From NCBI GenBank assembly GCA_014904845.1, contig MU119202.1, forward strand, positions 124,001-188,000: DNA of 64,000 nt. Reading direction: 5' to 3'. This DNA is from Acephala macrosclerotiorum. Its lineage: Eukaryota; Ascomycota; Leotiomycetes; Helotiales; Mollisiaceae. Shown here piece after piece: positions 46,700 through 59,881 of this stretch. Below the pieces are notes generated by a model that had not been told where the DNA came from, ran no database searches, and saw only the letters and a list, made by a program, of their open reading frames with translations. Made by a program: the position numbers and the translations under genes. Positions within the stretch are counted from its first letter, which is position 1. Each line of letters opens with the position of its first letter.

Positions 46700-49600
46700 A
46701 TGTCGTCAGGTTCGAACAGTCCTCCGGATGGCTATTTCAACGACCTCTCACGGCCGACAGGAAACAATCGCAACAAACGAGCTCGAAGTCCGGCGGGAGA
46801 AACAAATGGCGCAGCAGATCCAGCAAGTGGAGGAGATTCGAATGTACCAAAGCCCAAGAGAATAGCATGTATCATCTGCAGGAAGAGGAAGCTCAAGTGC
46901 GATGGAACCAAGCCCAGTTGCTCAACATGTACGCGCTTGGGACACAACTGTGCCTACGATGAGGTGCGGAGGAAGTCCGGCCCCAAGAGAGGGTATGTGA
47001 AGGCCCTAGAGGAGAGATTAAGTAAGTCATTCCGCCAGTCATGAAACACATTGCGCTCGATGGTGGGGGTTTGCTTGACAGAACAAGAGCTAACAAATAT
47101 TTGTCGAACAGAGCAAGTCGAGACACTCCTCAAAACTCAAGATCCAGCGGCTACAGCACCAGAACTTCCACAGACAAACTTTGGGAATGGACAACGGAAT
47201 GTGAGCGGAGTTGGCCTCCCATCAGTTACTGCTGGAGACTTCAATATTTCGAATCCTGCGCTGAACATTGGCACGGGAGTCGATGCGGATCGCTGGGGAT
47301 TCAACGGAGAATCTCCGTCTGCACCAATGGACAACATGGCCTTCACGGCCGATTTGAACATGGGAATGGGGATTGATGACAGTACATTTACCTGGGAGAT
47401 GATTGGACTTGGATTGGAAGAACCACTTCCTCCTCAAGACACGATCGATGAATTGTATGTTCTCAATGGCATCCTAAGGAAACCTATGCTCATATTTTCT
47501 CTTCAGACATCAAGTATATTTCGACAAGATCCACCCCTCACTACCTATGATCCACAAGTATCGATATCTAGCAGCTATGAATTTGTATGTAATCCCCGTT
47601 CGTTTAAGTCATGCGAATCCTATCTATTCTCAGATATACCATTGCGAGATCTTTGTATCGATTGCATCGTAGCAGCTTTTCAGCGGTCTTTGAGAATATT
47701 ATTCTACCCTTAATCATTACTGGCTTCTTTCTTTCTTTTTTTTGCCAAGATACCGTCGTAAAATATTGTTCCAAAATGTCGGGATACACGCTAAAACAAT
47801 GAACTGTAGAGCGCCAGGACAGCGTCCTCCTGTGGCGTTAAGATATGCTATGTGGACGTTAGCTGCATCAGTCGTGGATAAATTCATGGATCTTCGAGAT
47901 CACTTCTACCAACGAGCGCGAAAGTACATGGAAGCAGACTATCTGAAGGGCCATGGTGAGCATATGATCTCTATCGCTCATGCACAGACACATGCCCTCC
48001 TAGCATCATACGAATTTAAGATGATGTACTTTCCACGGGCTTGGATGAGCACAGGCTCAGCCATTCGAATGTGCCAAATGTGAGTTTCAATAGCGCTTGT
48101 ATGAAGATTCTACTGACTTTCGTGAAAGGATGGGTCTACATAGACTAGATGGCGCTGGACTGGATGTCAAGACGTGCCTTCCGCCACCTCGAGATTGGAC
48201 GGAACGGGAGGAGAGAAGGAGAACTTTCTGGATGGCCTTCTGCGAGGATCGGTATGCAAGTATCGGAACGGGTTGGCCGATGACGATCGACGAGAAGGAC
48301 ATCCTTACCGATCTTCCAGCTTCGGACGAAGCTTTTGAAATGAGCAAGCCAGAACGCACATTATCACTGGCGGAATCGATGAGCCCCGCTGGAGCATCCA
48401 AGCTTTCCGCTTTTGGAGGTGTGGTCTTGATGGCCTGCCTTTTCGGACGAAATCTTATTCATCTACATCGACCTGATCCAGACGAAAAAGATCACGATCT
48501 AAATGGCGAATTCTGGAAGCGCCACAGGAATATGGATAACATCCTTCTCAACACATCATTGTCGATGCCATCACATCTCAAACTTCCCTCTGGGTTGACA
48601 AGTCCCAACATCATCTTCACCAATATGAATATCCATACCTCGACCATTTGTTTGCATCAAGCTGCCATTTATAAAGCGGATAAGAACAACCTTCCGGCTT
48701 CAATCAGTGCCGAGAGCAAAGTGCGATGCATCACGGCTGCGAACGAGATTGCGAGTATTATGCGAATGATTTCTCATATGGACTTGTCATCTGTGAGTTC
48801 TTTTCATTTGCATCTGAGCTCATGCTAATACTTTTTAGATGAACCCCTTTATATCCTTCTGCCTATACGTTGCGGCTCGCGTCTTTGTACAGTACCTGAA
48901 GAGTCGACCCGACGACAGCCAGACCGGAGATTCTCTTCGCTTCCTCCTCTCTGCCATGAACGCACTTAAGAAGAAGAACCCATTGACCGAATCATTCTTA
49001 GTCCAATTGGACGTTGATCTTGAAGGCCTGGGCATGCGGAACGCGAAGTACAAGTCAGTCTTTGCATACAATGAAGATAATGTAGTAGCTTTCTATTCCT
49101 CTCTAACTCCTCTTTGAACTAACGTAAACAGCTCGGCATCTCTAGTGCAAAGGCGCCAAATATCTCGGCAGTATCTCAAGGTTATAGAGATGGCTTTCCA
49201 ACCCAGAAGGGCGAGTGTCTCTTTATGAGACTCGCTGAAGACAATGGAACTGCGATGGACGACCGAAATCCAACTACCGGTACTGCAGATGCAAAAGCAG
49301 AAGCGGACCCTCTTTCGGCATCATCATCAGGTCCTCGAAACGACAGCTTCGACAGCCAACCGAATTGGATGCCCATCGATCAATCCTCAAGACGCGATGT
49401 TCAACGAACCCTTCAAAGTCTTGCACTTGGTGATATCCCACAGCCAAATTTTCCAACTAGAGACTTGAATGGAAGTGGCTACGGACCCAGTGAGAACAGC
49501 AATGGAGACTCTGGTCTTTCGCCCGACACTCAAACCTCGAGCTCGAACCGACCAACTCCCAATGCTTCCACACCTTCAGACACGCGCTCCAATCTCCACG

Positions 49601-49983
49601 CAACACAAGGTAGCTCGGGCGCAACCTCATTCTCCACCAGTCCCGCATCTCAACAAAGCCGTGTTCCGACCACCGATGGAAGAGCAATGTCTTCATTTTT
49701 CTCTACACATCCTGACTACACCAACATCGCTCCCTCAACAGGCATGACGCCAGGCAACGAATTTACTCTCCCAGAGACCCCCGGTCGAGGTGCTTTCGAC
49801 GTTCCAAGTGGGTGGGAGATGAGCAACCAGACAAACACAGGCTTGACTCCCGTAGGCGAAGGGGTGTTCAGACAACTGATGGGATTAGGTCCCATGGACC
49901 CCATGTAAGTGACCTTTCAAGCTTCGTTGCAGATCCGCACGCTAATAACCAGCAGGGATATTGGCTGGGAAGGCGGATCTTAA
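46700..49983 (+). CDS. Zn(II)2Cys6 transcription factor with fungal-specific TF domain
   Basis: Exons 46700..47021, 47112..47454, 47507..47584, 47810..48079, 48129..48792, 48839..49053, 49146..49904 and 49956..49983, 892 aa. The zinc cluster Cys57-X2-Cys60-X6-Cys67-X6-Cys74-X2-Cys77-X6-Cys84 is complete (CIICRKRKLKCDGTKPSC), followed by a linker SGPKRGYVKALEERL and a short coiled coil. The fungal_trans middle region shows VYFDKIHPSLPMIHK, the MCQMMGLHRLDG and REERRRTFWMAFCEDRYASI blocks. The tail is Ser/Thr/Pro/Asn-rich, and the last tiny exon ends MDIGWEGGS. Nuclear DNA-binding regulator, target genes unknown. Intron 6 could instead be 49058-49131; the choice used here keeps a better donor and phase. 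Confidence 0.88.
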
Positions 49984-51390
49984 AATAACTATCTCAACTC
50001 AACGCTTCTCACTTTCACATATTAAGTTTAATATCATGGGTGATGAACTTAGGCGTTTGGCACGATTCTCCTATAGCTGCGGCTTTGAATTTAAGGGTTT
50101 GATTTGGAATGGAATAGGCATGAAAGGAACAAAATTCTCCTTAAGGCATTAATACATACAGGTACAATGCTTTTTGCTATTTGTATGTGTATGATACCAT
50201 TCGTTTCGATTGGAAGGATTGGAGATTGGCGTTATTGTGAAGAACGACGGGTGTACAACAATTGGTTGGGCTTGGATTGGATATGCAGGCAAGCTTTGGG
50301 GGTTTTGGAAGGATGGTCACTGGGTTTAACTTCCCACTCTAGCTGGATAGAAATCACCAATATCGAATGAAAAATCTCTGAACAGCAAAAGCGGGAAATT
50401 AGATTAGGGTAGGAGGAGGTTGGGATGTGTGACATGTTGCTATTTTCAGATATCCGTGCCCTGGTTACGGTTACATGCACACATGCAAGCAGGTGTTTCT
50501 GGGTCTTCCCAAGAATTCTTTTCCAATGGTCTCGATTCTTACGATCAACACGTGTAGTTCGCTTGTGCAACACAACCCGCTTGACATCTCCGAAGACTCG
50601 CAGAAAGAAGGCTTAGAAACGTCGCACGGAAGCATGAATCCCTCATCTGCAAGCACGACGTTAGGGCGTTTGAATGGGAAAGCCACGAACGTGGCATGAG
50701 GATCAAGAGATAACCACGAAGAGGGTCGTCATTGGGGGTTGTCACTTGACCATTTCTCTTGTTTAGAGCTATTGGTCGAGGTTGAAGGGCGTCAAATCAC
50801 AACAGTGGTTCTATTGCAGATCTCCCAGAGGCGTGGCTGCGGTTGAGGAAAGGACGGGTCGTTTGGGTTGAGGGGTGATTGGTGGGAGTTTGAGGAGGTG
50901 ATGACCCGACTTGATTTCGTAGAACAACCTATCACGGTGGCGCCGATGCGAGGCTAGGAAAACTGGGGGTTTTTGAGATCAATGATGGAAGAGATTAGGT
51001 TTGCGCTCCAAAAAAATTTCTCCTCGACCGAGTAGGGTCGGGCGCAGGGCTGAGGGGAAGGCATTCTGGCAACCTGTGATGAAAGGATTTAGACAAGGAC
51101 AATGAATATGACATATCTCTTGGACGAGAAATGGAGCTCGGGCAGAAAGGGGGTAAGTGATGCGAATAGTCCCATAAACGAAAATAGGGGGTCAAGGCGA
51201 GGATGGTGAATGTTGTGCGTTTATTCTCGCTTGTTCAGAAAGAAGAAAGGAGGTGAACACTACAGAGAATCTTACATTATCCACAATATTCTAGTACATA
51301 CCCTTGCCTTTTGTTTTGTACAAGCGCCTTCGAAGCTGCAAGAAACAATCTCTCAAGCTTAAAGCCATTTCGTTCTCACAACGTGATCAT
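49984..51390. other. Intergenic region, no gene seen
   Basis: 1.4 kb between convergent 3' ends of the Zn2Cys6 gene and mitochondrial L2. Several short frames in all phases, none with motifs. Confidence 0.55.
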
Positions 51391-52623
51391 CTACTTGACT
51401 CTCCGCTTTCCATGATTTCTCTCGCGCTCCGTTACCACCCACTTGTTTGGCTTTCTGACTTTTCGAGTCTTGTATCCTCCTTTGGCCTAGGTATACATTA
51501 GCTCTGCACATGATTCAGAAGGCTGATCAAGCTTACCGGCATACCCCACGGGCTGACGGGATTGACGTTACCCTTAGACTTTCCTCTTCCACCACCGTGA
51601 GGATGATCGGCTGTGTCATTGTCAGCCATTGGACTTGGTACTAGGTTAATACAGGCAGTCCTTACCGGCGTTCATTGCAAGACCTCGAACCGTGGGACGA
51701 ATGTTCAACCATCGACTTCGACCAGCTTTGCCAAGCTGTCGATGCTGGTAATGAGGATTGCTGGCCACCCCAATGGTAGCGCAGGCATCCTTACTGACTT
51801 TCCGAATTTCACCGCTTTGAAGACGGACATTGACGTACTTGTTCCCACCCTGAGTCGTCTCATCATCCTTCGAGACAACTGTGGCATACGTTCCTGCGCT
51901 TCTGCAGAAAACAGCCCCTTTGCCCTTTGTGGAGCCAACATTGTAGATGATGGTTCCAATGGGAATCATATGCAGCGGCAGACAATTTCCACGCCATGCA
52001 GTTCTCGCTGCTAACACACCAGGATCTACCACTCCTCCCATACTGTCTAGAAGGTCTCTTGGGATCCCAGCTCGGTAGCTCTGAACGACATCTCCTGCTC
52101 TCATACCCTCTGCCGCAACGATATAGCTCTTTCGCCCGGTAGCTTCTTCATTAAGCAGGGCAATATGTGCACTCCGTCCTGGATCATGCTCAATGCGCTC
52201 GACGGTGTGTTTTCCCGGCGCCATTCGCAAGAAATCCACCGTTCTTATCCTTCTCTTGTGTCCGCCTCCACGGTGCCTCATGGTGACTCGACCACTATTA
52301 TTTCTTCCTCCCTTTCCATGGCCCTTCTTGGCAAACGTCAATGGTAGAAATGGTCTGCCTTTCCATAAGTGGTCATTGATGGGTCGTTTAAGATGTCGTA
52401 CACCAGGAGTTCGGGGTTTGTATGTGCGCATCATGAAGGTGGCATTGCCCTCGTCTACTGTTGGAGGCGGCGCAAAGCCAGATGATGCTGCTGCTCCAGC
52501 AGGAGGGGCTGGTTTGACAGCTTCGGCGACTGTTGCATAATAACGGGGGAGAGCGCTTTTTCGAGGCAAGTATTTGCATGGTACCGTCCGGGACTGCCTG
52601 AGCAATACTCTTGGTTGTAACAT
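51391..52623 (-). CDS. RML2: Mitochondrial large-subunit ribosomal protein L2 (uL2m)
   Basis: Exons 52623..51666, 51610..51537 and 51486..51391, 375 aa. The ATG at 52623 opens an Arg/Ser-rich, acid-free presequence ([15 protein letters not shown] ... ALPRYYATV), a mitochondrial targeting signal. The L2 body has [25 protein letters not shown] sequence, [36 protein letters not shown] and the peptidyl-transferase-proximal [11 protein letters not shown] loop, followed by [12 protein letters not shown]. Acts in the mitochondrial 54S subunit, next to the peptidyl-transferase centre. The in-frame TTG at 52638 is ignored. Confidence 0.95.
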
Positions 52624-53503
52624 CTTTGACAGACTCAATTGCCCTGTTTACCGAGGCGTATCGAGTCTGGCGGGGAAGATGGAGCAAGGTGATGGCGCTG
52701 TTGCTCAACGTCTGATGTCTTTGGAATTTCTGAGCCAGCTCCAATCTAGTTTAGTTCCTCGAGCCACAATCGTGTCAGCCACATCGTTACTCTGCAGTTG
52801 CTATGGTAAAAAAGTCAACATCCCAGCCACCGGCAGCGATCCACGATTTCGCGATCTTTCAATTAATAAGAAAAAGCATTCGGCGGTCCCTAGAAGATAC
52901 TTCTTCAAGTGGTACATTTTCAATCCAGATCCTCTTGCTCCCAAATCATTTTCACGAATATTCCTCCCTTGCTTCGAGGTCTCGCGCGGTAATACCTGGC
53001 GTCTGGTAGGGATCCGAGAATCACGCTAAGTCGCCCCACAACAAGCCTCTACAAACACCTTCAAGAGTTCTTAGTCCAGTCTTCCTCACCTCTGTGTACC
53101 TCCTCCTCAAACCACAACAACTTTTCTCCAAATCCTCTACCTCGAGCACGACTTTACCCTCGACTTGGATCCGTATCTCATGTCCTTCGTGGCACATTGA
53201 GTACCTTCACACGCTATCCTCGAGTCACAGAAAACGACCGTCAACATTGTTGATATTGGTGCAAGACACTGTCGGGACACCATTAATTGTACCAACAAGG
53301 ACTTCTTGTTCTTCATCTGATCTCATGTACGTGTTCCAAAGTATTCATCCTGCCTTGCACACCATTGTCGCGTCTGTATCTGGTGTCTGTCTCGTCACAC
53401 GCGTTCCTGCACCACTTTGATACCGCGTCTTACTGACCTCACTACAGTCCTCCATCCTCTACCGCATACACAACCATAATCATTAATATCATACAAATAA
53501 GAA
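52624..53503. other. Divergent upstream region of uL2m and cyclin B
   Basis: 880 bp between divergent start codons. Short frames only; the 5' leader of the cyclin gene probably lies in the pyrimidine-rich part after about 53030. Confidence 0.55.
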
Positions 53504-55143
53504 ATGCCTCCCGTGAGTCCACTTGTCACTTACCCAAACACGCGGTCGCTGGTCGCGACCTGACCACGAGGAATTCTTTCACGTACAAGTACTGATCATA
53601 AGGAACAATAGGCTCGTGCCACTAGCCGTCGGGCTGTCACGAACGAGAATGATGAGAATAGTGCTGTAGGAACAACTCGTCTCACTAGATCGAAGTCTGC
53701 TGCGTTCAATGATGATGCTGCGACTGGTGCGAAGAAGCCCCTCCAATCGAAGAAGGCCGGGGTCAACACACAACCAACCCGAAAGCGCGCTGCGTTGGGC
53801 GATGTTAGCAATGTCACCAAGGCGGAGATTGTCGAGGGAAAGAAGACCTTGGGAAAGGCTGGGCTCGTTTCGAAAGCTGCACAACCAACCGGTGTTCAGA
53901 AGAACCTTTCGCGGACCAACTCATCAAGATCGGCACTGGGTGCTAAGGATGCCAACAAGAAGGCAGAGGTAAAGCGTATTGGATCTGGTGTCTTGGCTGG
54001 GAAGCGGAAGACGAGCTCGAGTTCGAGTAACATCATCAAGGAAGAGACACCTGCTGAGGATGAGCAGCCGTCGAGAAAGAAAATCCACATTGAGCAAACA
54101 AAGGTCACTGTGGAAGAGACCCAAGAGTACGTTGCTGAGCCGGAAGTCGACGAGATCAAATCTGTCAAGCAGGCTTTTGCTGAGGGAGTCGAAGACTTGG
54201 ACCGAGAGGATTTGGACGACCCATTGATGGTAGCCGAATATGTCGTCGAGATCTTTGAGTACTTGAAAAAGTTGGAGGTTGCTACGCGTCCCAACGCTGA
54301 TTACATGGAGCACCAAGAGGACTTGGAGTGGAAGATGCGAGGCATCCTCGTTGACTGGTTGATTGAGGTTCACACTCGCTTCCACCTTCTCCCCGAAACA
54401 CTCTTCCTAGCTGTCAACATCATTGATCGCTTTCTCTCTACCAAGGTCGTTCAGCTCGACCGTCTCCAGCTCGTCGGTGTCACTGCCATGTTCATCGCCT
54501 CCAAATACGAAGAAGTCCTCTCACCTCACGTCGCCAACTTCCGTCACGTTGCCGATGATGGCTTCACCGAGGCCGAGATTCTCAGTGCTGAGCGATACGT
54601 CCTTACTGCTCTGAACTATGATCTGAGCTATCCCAACCCTATGAACTTCCTTCGTCGTATCTCAAAGGCCGACAACTATGATATCCAAACACGTACCCTT
54701 GGCAAGTATCTGATGGAGATCAGCTTGCTCGATCACCGCTTCATGGACTACCTTCCTAGCCACATCGCAGCTGCCGCCATGTATCTTGCCCGCAAGATCC
54801 TCGAGAGAGGTGAATGGGTATGTTCTGACGTGTTCTGTTGTCATAAATTAATGCTAACAAAGATAGGATGCAACCTTGAGTCACTATGCTGGTTATACTG
54901 AGGAGGAGATCGAGCCTGTCTTCAAGCTGATGGTTGATTACCTTGCTCGTCCCGTTACTCATGAAGCCTTCTTCAAGAAGTACGCAAGCAAGAAGTTCCT
55001 CAAGGGTAAGTGAAACATACCAAGAAAGCTCGAATATAATCTGACATTCATCAGCTTCCATCCTCACCAGACAATGGGCAAAGAAGAATGCCGCCGACCT
55101 CGACATTGATATCTCTGTTCCGCTCGACTTAGCCACACGGTAG
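53504..55143 (+). CDS. B-type cyclin (G2/mitotic)
   Basis: Exons 53504..53512, 53612..54817, 54867..55005 and 55055..55143, 480 aa. The first coding exon is only 9 nt (Met-Pro-Pro) before a GTGAGT donor; exon 2 opens ARATSRRAVTNEN. A destruction box RAALGDVSN sits at residues 62-70, so APC/C-dependent proteolysis is expected. The cyclin fold begins with YVVEIFEYLKKLE and MRGILVDWLIEVHTRF (the MRAILVDW-type cyclin signature) and continues with the cyclin C-terminal domain FMDYLPSHIAAAAMYLA and YTEEEIEPVF. The family partners Cdk1 to drive mitotic entry (Aspergillus NimE, yeast Clb). Intact. Confidence 0.95.
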
Positions 55144-56291
55144 AGTGACGACATTTACGACTTTATCCATACACGACTAGCTCACCTTGCTCTCTGCTGG
55201 ATACCCTACAACTATGCATTATATTGGATGGGATACGAAACCGAAATCACGATAGACGGATGATTCTCTTGGGATTGCGACCTGTCTATGTTTACCTCGC
55301 CGGATCATTGCGATCCTGTGCTTGAGGTGATGTCATAGAAGAATGTCGAGGTCTCCTCTTTTTCTGAGTTGGCTGCTATGCTGCATTACTATTTTCACAC
55401 TTCATTGGTCTGGCGTCAGTGTGCTTTTGTTGGTGTCTGGCGTCTGGCTTGCATCTGTTTGTTTACCTCCAGTCCCGTCATAACCGCCGAGTACCAAAAA
55501 CACTCACAATGCGCCTTCATCGTTATTTGATGCAGCCGGTCACAGGGAGAGCATTGTTTGGTACTCAGCACTTTGTAGATATATTTGCAGACAATAAAAT
55601 GGGACAGACTTTAATCAAAAAAAAAAAAATTTTCAAGTTGTGCCTGTGCCTGAGTTGACCTGTGAAATACCTATGTATTGGGAAGACGGCTCCTCTTCAG
55701 TGCTCTGGGTGGTTGAGATTCGAGAAATGGCAAGCTTTCATCTGTCAACCTCCGTAATGGGTAGTGGCAGCAGTGAGGTTCTGAGAGAAGGTGAACTCTA
55801 GTTCGCATATTCTCATTTTGTCGCGTAAATGGCTCTTTCGGTGGCAGAACACGAAGTCACCCCGCTGTCTGCCAACAAATGCGAAGCATGGAATTGAATA
55901 GTACTTGATAAATTAGAACTTTGGAGAGCTTCATTTCATTATCAAGTTCTCGACCAAATGCACTGTGAGCTAATGAATGTCCCAAACTTTCCGGTACTTC
56001 CGTCTATCACTTTCCAAATCTAGACTGGAGACATAATAGATAATAGATCTAAACTTCGCGAACAAGTGCTTCAACCGTTACTATGTACAAATTTTTATCA
56101 ATGTCCCCAGCTTTCTTGTACTTTGATATGTTGCTTTTTCTGTGAGACATCCCTACCTATTTGAAGCTAGTCTTAGCGACTTCTCGATAAGAGCTCCCTC
56201 CATCACCACCACAACAGTAGCTGTCACCTACGAGACTCACAAACCAGGTTCGCTTTGCAAAGTACCAGAGGAGCTGAGTACTTTCGCTACA
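55144..56291. other. Intergenic region, no gene seen
   Basis: 3' flank of cyclin B and 5' flank of the V-ATPase gene. An A-run interrupts at 55619-55629. No coding feature. Confidence 0.6.
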
Positions 56292-57950
56292 ATGTCTCTA
56301 GATCCGCCGCCATACCTCTCCTCGCTCCAGAACAATATTCGCAGCCGACCGATACCCTGGGATGGAGCTGTGCGAGCTGGGACAATCAGCGACGACCAAT
56401 TGAGCAAGATCCGCGCCGTGGACAAAGTTAGGAAGGAACAGAGGAAGCAGATTGTTGAAGGCGATCTGGATGGATATCGGACATTGTTCGTGGGTGCTCA
56501 GGGACGGCCAAGTGTCTTGGAGTCGGCTGCGAAACGACAGGATATAGTCCAGTACATCTTGGTGCTACTCAAGGACTTGCTCGATGGTTTGTCTCAATGT
56601 CCTCATTTTCGGCGGTCACTTACCAGTCCTCATAGGCATCCCAGCTCTCGCGGTAGCTCTGTCCGAATATTCAGACTCATACAGCTCATTCATGCCTCTT
56701 CTAACGCAATCCAACGACCCCGAAAGCCCAATACCTCTGCTCACCTCGACTGTCCTTGCAAGCATGATTGCTGGCGCAAAAGTTCTGTCGGAAAACGAAT
56801 CGAAGGCTTTGCCTGGTCTCTTCACATATCTGTCGACGTTGACAAAACAAACCGATGGAGGTCTCCAGGACATTGCAGTTCTGCAATACTCTGCGTTATT
56901 GAGGGGCAAGAAACCAAGGCAGCTATTCTGGGACCAAAGAGCTGAGACTGTTGCACCATTGATGGATATCTTACGAGCTGCTGCAGGTGTTCAGAATGGT
57001 GATTCGACCTCGACGTTGTGGAATGGAACTGCGAGTATGTACTCACCTTAGACTGCTCTCTAGCTCCCGAGACATAATTCAAAACTTCAGGGTTTCTGAA
57101 GCATTCATCATCCATTTGCTAATTCGATGGGCAGGTGTACGAAGTGGGCCAGAAGGCAGTCTTGGTGGTGGGGTTGGTTTACAATTGCTTTATCACGTTC
57201 TTTTGGTTCTCTGGCAGCTCAGCTTTGAAGGCGCTACAGTTGGAGAGGGTCTTGAAGAGTAAGTTGCATCAATCTCCCAATCTACCAATTTGCCTGGAAT
57301 ATCACAAGAAAAAGATTTGGCTAATGCTGAATAGTGAGTACGACATCATTCCTCTTTACGCACAACTCCTCAAATTGTCGCCCAAAGAGAAGACAACCAG
57401 GCTTCTCATATCAACCCTGCACAACCTCCTTTCCTCAAACAGAGATGTCCTCCTCCCAACTGCGGTCCTCGCTCGTCTACCATCATTGCTACAAAACATT
57501 ACCGGCCGACATCTTTCAGATCCAGACCTTCTTGAGGACCTCCAAAATCTGACAGACATGCTGGATGAATACACAAAGACGCAAACGACCTTCGACGAAT
57601 ATGCTGCCGAAGTCAACTCGGGTCATCTTAGATGGTCACCACCCCACCGTAGCCCCACCTTCTGGGCTGAAAACGCTCGCAGAATCTTTGAGCATGAGAA
57701 GGGGGCACTGCCCAAAAAGATTGCTGAGATCATGAGCAAACCTTGGGACCAGGATAAGCAGGTACTTGCTGTTGCGTGCAATGATGTTGGGTGTCTTGTC
57801 AAGGAAGTTCCTGAGAAGAGGTATCTGTTGGAGAAGTTGGGCTTGAAGACACGGGTCATGGAGTTAATGCAGGAGCCGAATGAGGCAGTCAGATGGGAGA
57901 GCTTGAATGCTCTGTCTGGATGGTTGAGGTATAGTTTTGAAACGAAGTGA
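56292..57950 (+). CDS. VMA13: V-type proton ATPase subunit H
   Basis: Exons 56292..56586, 56636..57034, 57135..57258 and 57335..57950, 477 aa. The start MSLDPPPYLSSLQNNIRSRP-type N-terminus with IPWDGAVRAGTIS is typical. The body is armadillo/HEAT-like helices with GVGLQLLYHVLLVLWQLSF as the conserved middle and, towards the end, YLLEKLGLKTRVMELM and VRWESLNALSGWL. Subunit H bridges the V1 and V0 sectors, is required for activity, and silences free V1 on the vacuolar membrane. Intron 2 (101 nt) skips an earlier AG at 57090 because using it would give a stop; the later acceptor gives TASVRSGPEG. Confidence 0.93.
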
Positions 57951-58468
57951 GCAGCATGATGATGATGGAGGATGGGATAGAGATTCTGGCAGCTGTATTA
58001 TCATTCACAGCAGGGAGCTCGGTTTGGTCTTGCTCGGAGGCTTTCGACTACATGCCTATTGGCAAGCATTGGCATTCGATGCTATGATGTTTGAGTAGAA
58101 ACTAAAACTGAATTCCTAAATTTCGATATCCCAACTGCCTTGGGACTCTCTTCACCTCGACTATCATGCTTTAGAAAACGCACTTTCACGGAATAAAAGT
58201 GGGACGGGGCTTTGGAGGACTAGAAAAAGTGTAATATACCAGAATTTGAAGTGCTTTGCAACAGACTGTAAGATTTGTTTGCCAAAAACAAGGGAGCTCT
58301 CTTGCTCAAGATGTAGAAAGTGATTTGAAGATTAGCCATGCTTGGGACTTTGGTTGCCGGTCTCCTGACCGGGAGCGACCCCACTTCCGACGATAGCCGG
58401 AGAGCTTCAATTCCAGCTCCGGAACTCAGAAAACATTTATCTCAAGTACAACAACCAATTGACTCAAA
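57951..58468. other. Intergenic region
   Basis: 518 bp between two plus-strand genes; no coding feature, includes the promoter of the glycine-cleavage gene. Confidence 0.6.
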
Positions 58469-59881
58469 ATGAAGCGACTCAGAGCTGCAGCAAACGTCAA
58501 GGATGCACTCACAGTGCGCAGCACGATGCCACGAGCGTCTCGCGCCCTCTCAACAGCTGTTCAACGCCCAATTCCTTCAACTTCCTTCCCCGCCTCACAC
58601 AACGATCTCTCAACTTTACGACAATTAAAACAGTCCCCACGACTCACGGCCCCAATCCGCCATGCCTCCTCCTCAGCTACTGCTACCGAACTCCGCAAGA
58701 CTCCTCTCTATGATCTCCATATCGCCCATGGCGGAAAGATGGTCCCCTTCGGCGGCTTCCATATGCCAGTCCAATACTCCTCCCTCTCAGTCGGCGATTC
58801 GCACCACTTCACTCGAAGCCACGCCTCCCTTTTCGACGTCAGTCATATGGTACAGCATCGGTTCTCTGGGCCTGGCGTGAACGCCTTCTTCGAGCGGATA
58901 ACACCAGCGTCAATTTCAGAATTGGAGGTACACAGAAGTGGATTAAGTACATTGCTTTGGCCTGTTACGGGAGGCATTGTGGATGATACTATCCTTACGA
59001 GACTTGGTCCGGAGCTGTTCTACGTGGTTACAAATGCGGGGTGTAGAGAGAAGGATCTGCCATATTTTGAGGAGCAGTTGAAGGAGTTTAAGAAAGAGGG
59101 TGGAGCGGATGTGAAGTGGGAGGTGCCCGAGGATTGGGGCTTGATTGCATTGCAAGGACCACTAAGTGAGGAGGTCCTAAGCCATATCTTGGTCGAGCCG
59201 GAAGAGGCAAAGCTAAATGAGTTGTATTTCGGACAGTCGAAGTTTATCAAGGTCAAGATGCTAGGAGGAGAGATCTCCAGCCCGTTACTGGTTAGTCGTG
59301 GTGGATACACGGGAGAGGATGGCTTCGAGATTTCGATCCCACCAGGAGAGGCAGTTGCTGTTACTGAGGCGCTGCTGCAGACTGCGACCCCTGAGAAGTT
59401 GCAGCTTGCCGGGTTGGGAGCGAGAGATAGCTTGAGACTGGAGGCTGGAATGTGCCTTTATGGTCATGATCTGGATGATACGACTACACCGGTTGAAGCT
59501 GCTCTCAGTTGGGTCATTGGCAAAGACAGGAGGACCGCTGGAGGCTTCCATGGCTCGGACGTGATCCTCAGCCAACTGACGCCGAAGAGCAAAGGCGGGG
59601 CTGGAGTCGAGAGACGCAGAATTGGTCTCATAGTAGAAGGAGCACCAGCGCGAGAAGGAGCTGAGATTGTGGATGAGGAAGGAGAGAATATTGGAAACAT
59701 CACAAGCGGATGTCCAAGCCCGACTCTAAAGAAGAACATTGCTATGGGTTACATCAAAGATGGATACCATAAGTCAGGCACGAAAGTTGAGGTTGTGGTG
59801 AGAGGCAAGAAGCGGAAAGCTCAAGTCACGAAGATGCCTTTCGTTCCAAGTAAATATTGGAAGGGGGCTGCTCCTGCATAG
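58469..59881 (+). CDS. GCV1: Aminomethyltransferase, glycine cleavage system T protein (mitochondrial)
   Basis: A single uninterrupted frame of 470 aa, unusual among the intron-rich neighbours. The basic, Ser/Thr-rich start (MKRLRAAANVKDALTVRST) and the following region to about residue 75 form a mitochondrial presequence. The folate-binding T-protein domain begins at TPLYDLHIAHGGKMVPFGGFHMPVQY, with SLFDVSHM, LWPVTGGIVDDTILTRL, SRGGYTGEDGFEISIPP, GLGARDSLRLEAGMCLYGHDLD and the C-terminal barrel with NIGNITSGCPSPTLKKNIAMGY. It moves the aminomethyl group from lipoyl-H protein to tetrahydrofolate, releasing ammonia. Intact. Confidence 0.96.
   Translation: MKRLRAAANVKDALTVRSTMPRASRALSTAVQRPIPSTSFPASHNDLSTLRQLKQSPRLTAPIRHASSSATATELRKTPLYDLHIAHGGKMVPFGGFHMPVQYSSLSVGDSHHFTRSHASLFDVSHMVQHRFSGPGVNAFFERITPASISELEVHRSGLSTLLWPVTGGIVDDTILTRLGPELFYVVTNAGCREKDLPYFEEQLKEFKKEGGADVKWEVPEDWGLIALQGPLSEEVLSHILVEPEEAKLNELYFGQSKFIKVKMLGGEISSPLLVSRGGYTGEDGFEISIPPGEAVAVTEALLQTATPEKLQLAGLGARDSLRLEAGMCLYGHDLDDTTTPVEAALSWVIGKDRRTAGGFHGSDVILSQLTPKSKGGAGVERRRIGLIVEGAPAREGAEIVDEEGENIGNITSGCPSPTLKKNIAMGYIKDGYHKSGTKVEVVVRGKKRKAQVTKMPFVPSKYWKGAAPA

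Noticed and set aside
46700..49983. Zn2Cys6 gene as the regulator of the PKS cluster
   Set aside because: About 19 kb from the nearest cluster gene and separated by RIC1, TEX1, CKB1 and others; nothing in the sequence links them.
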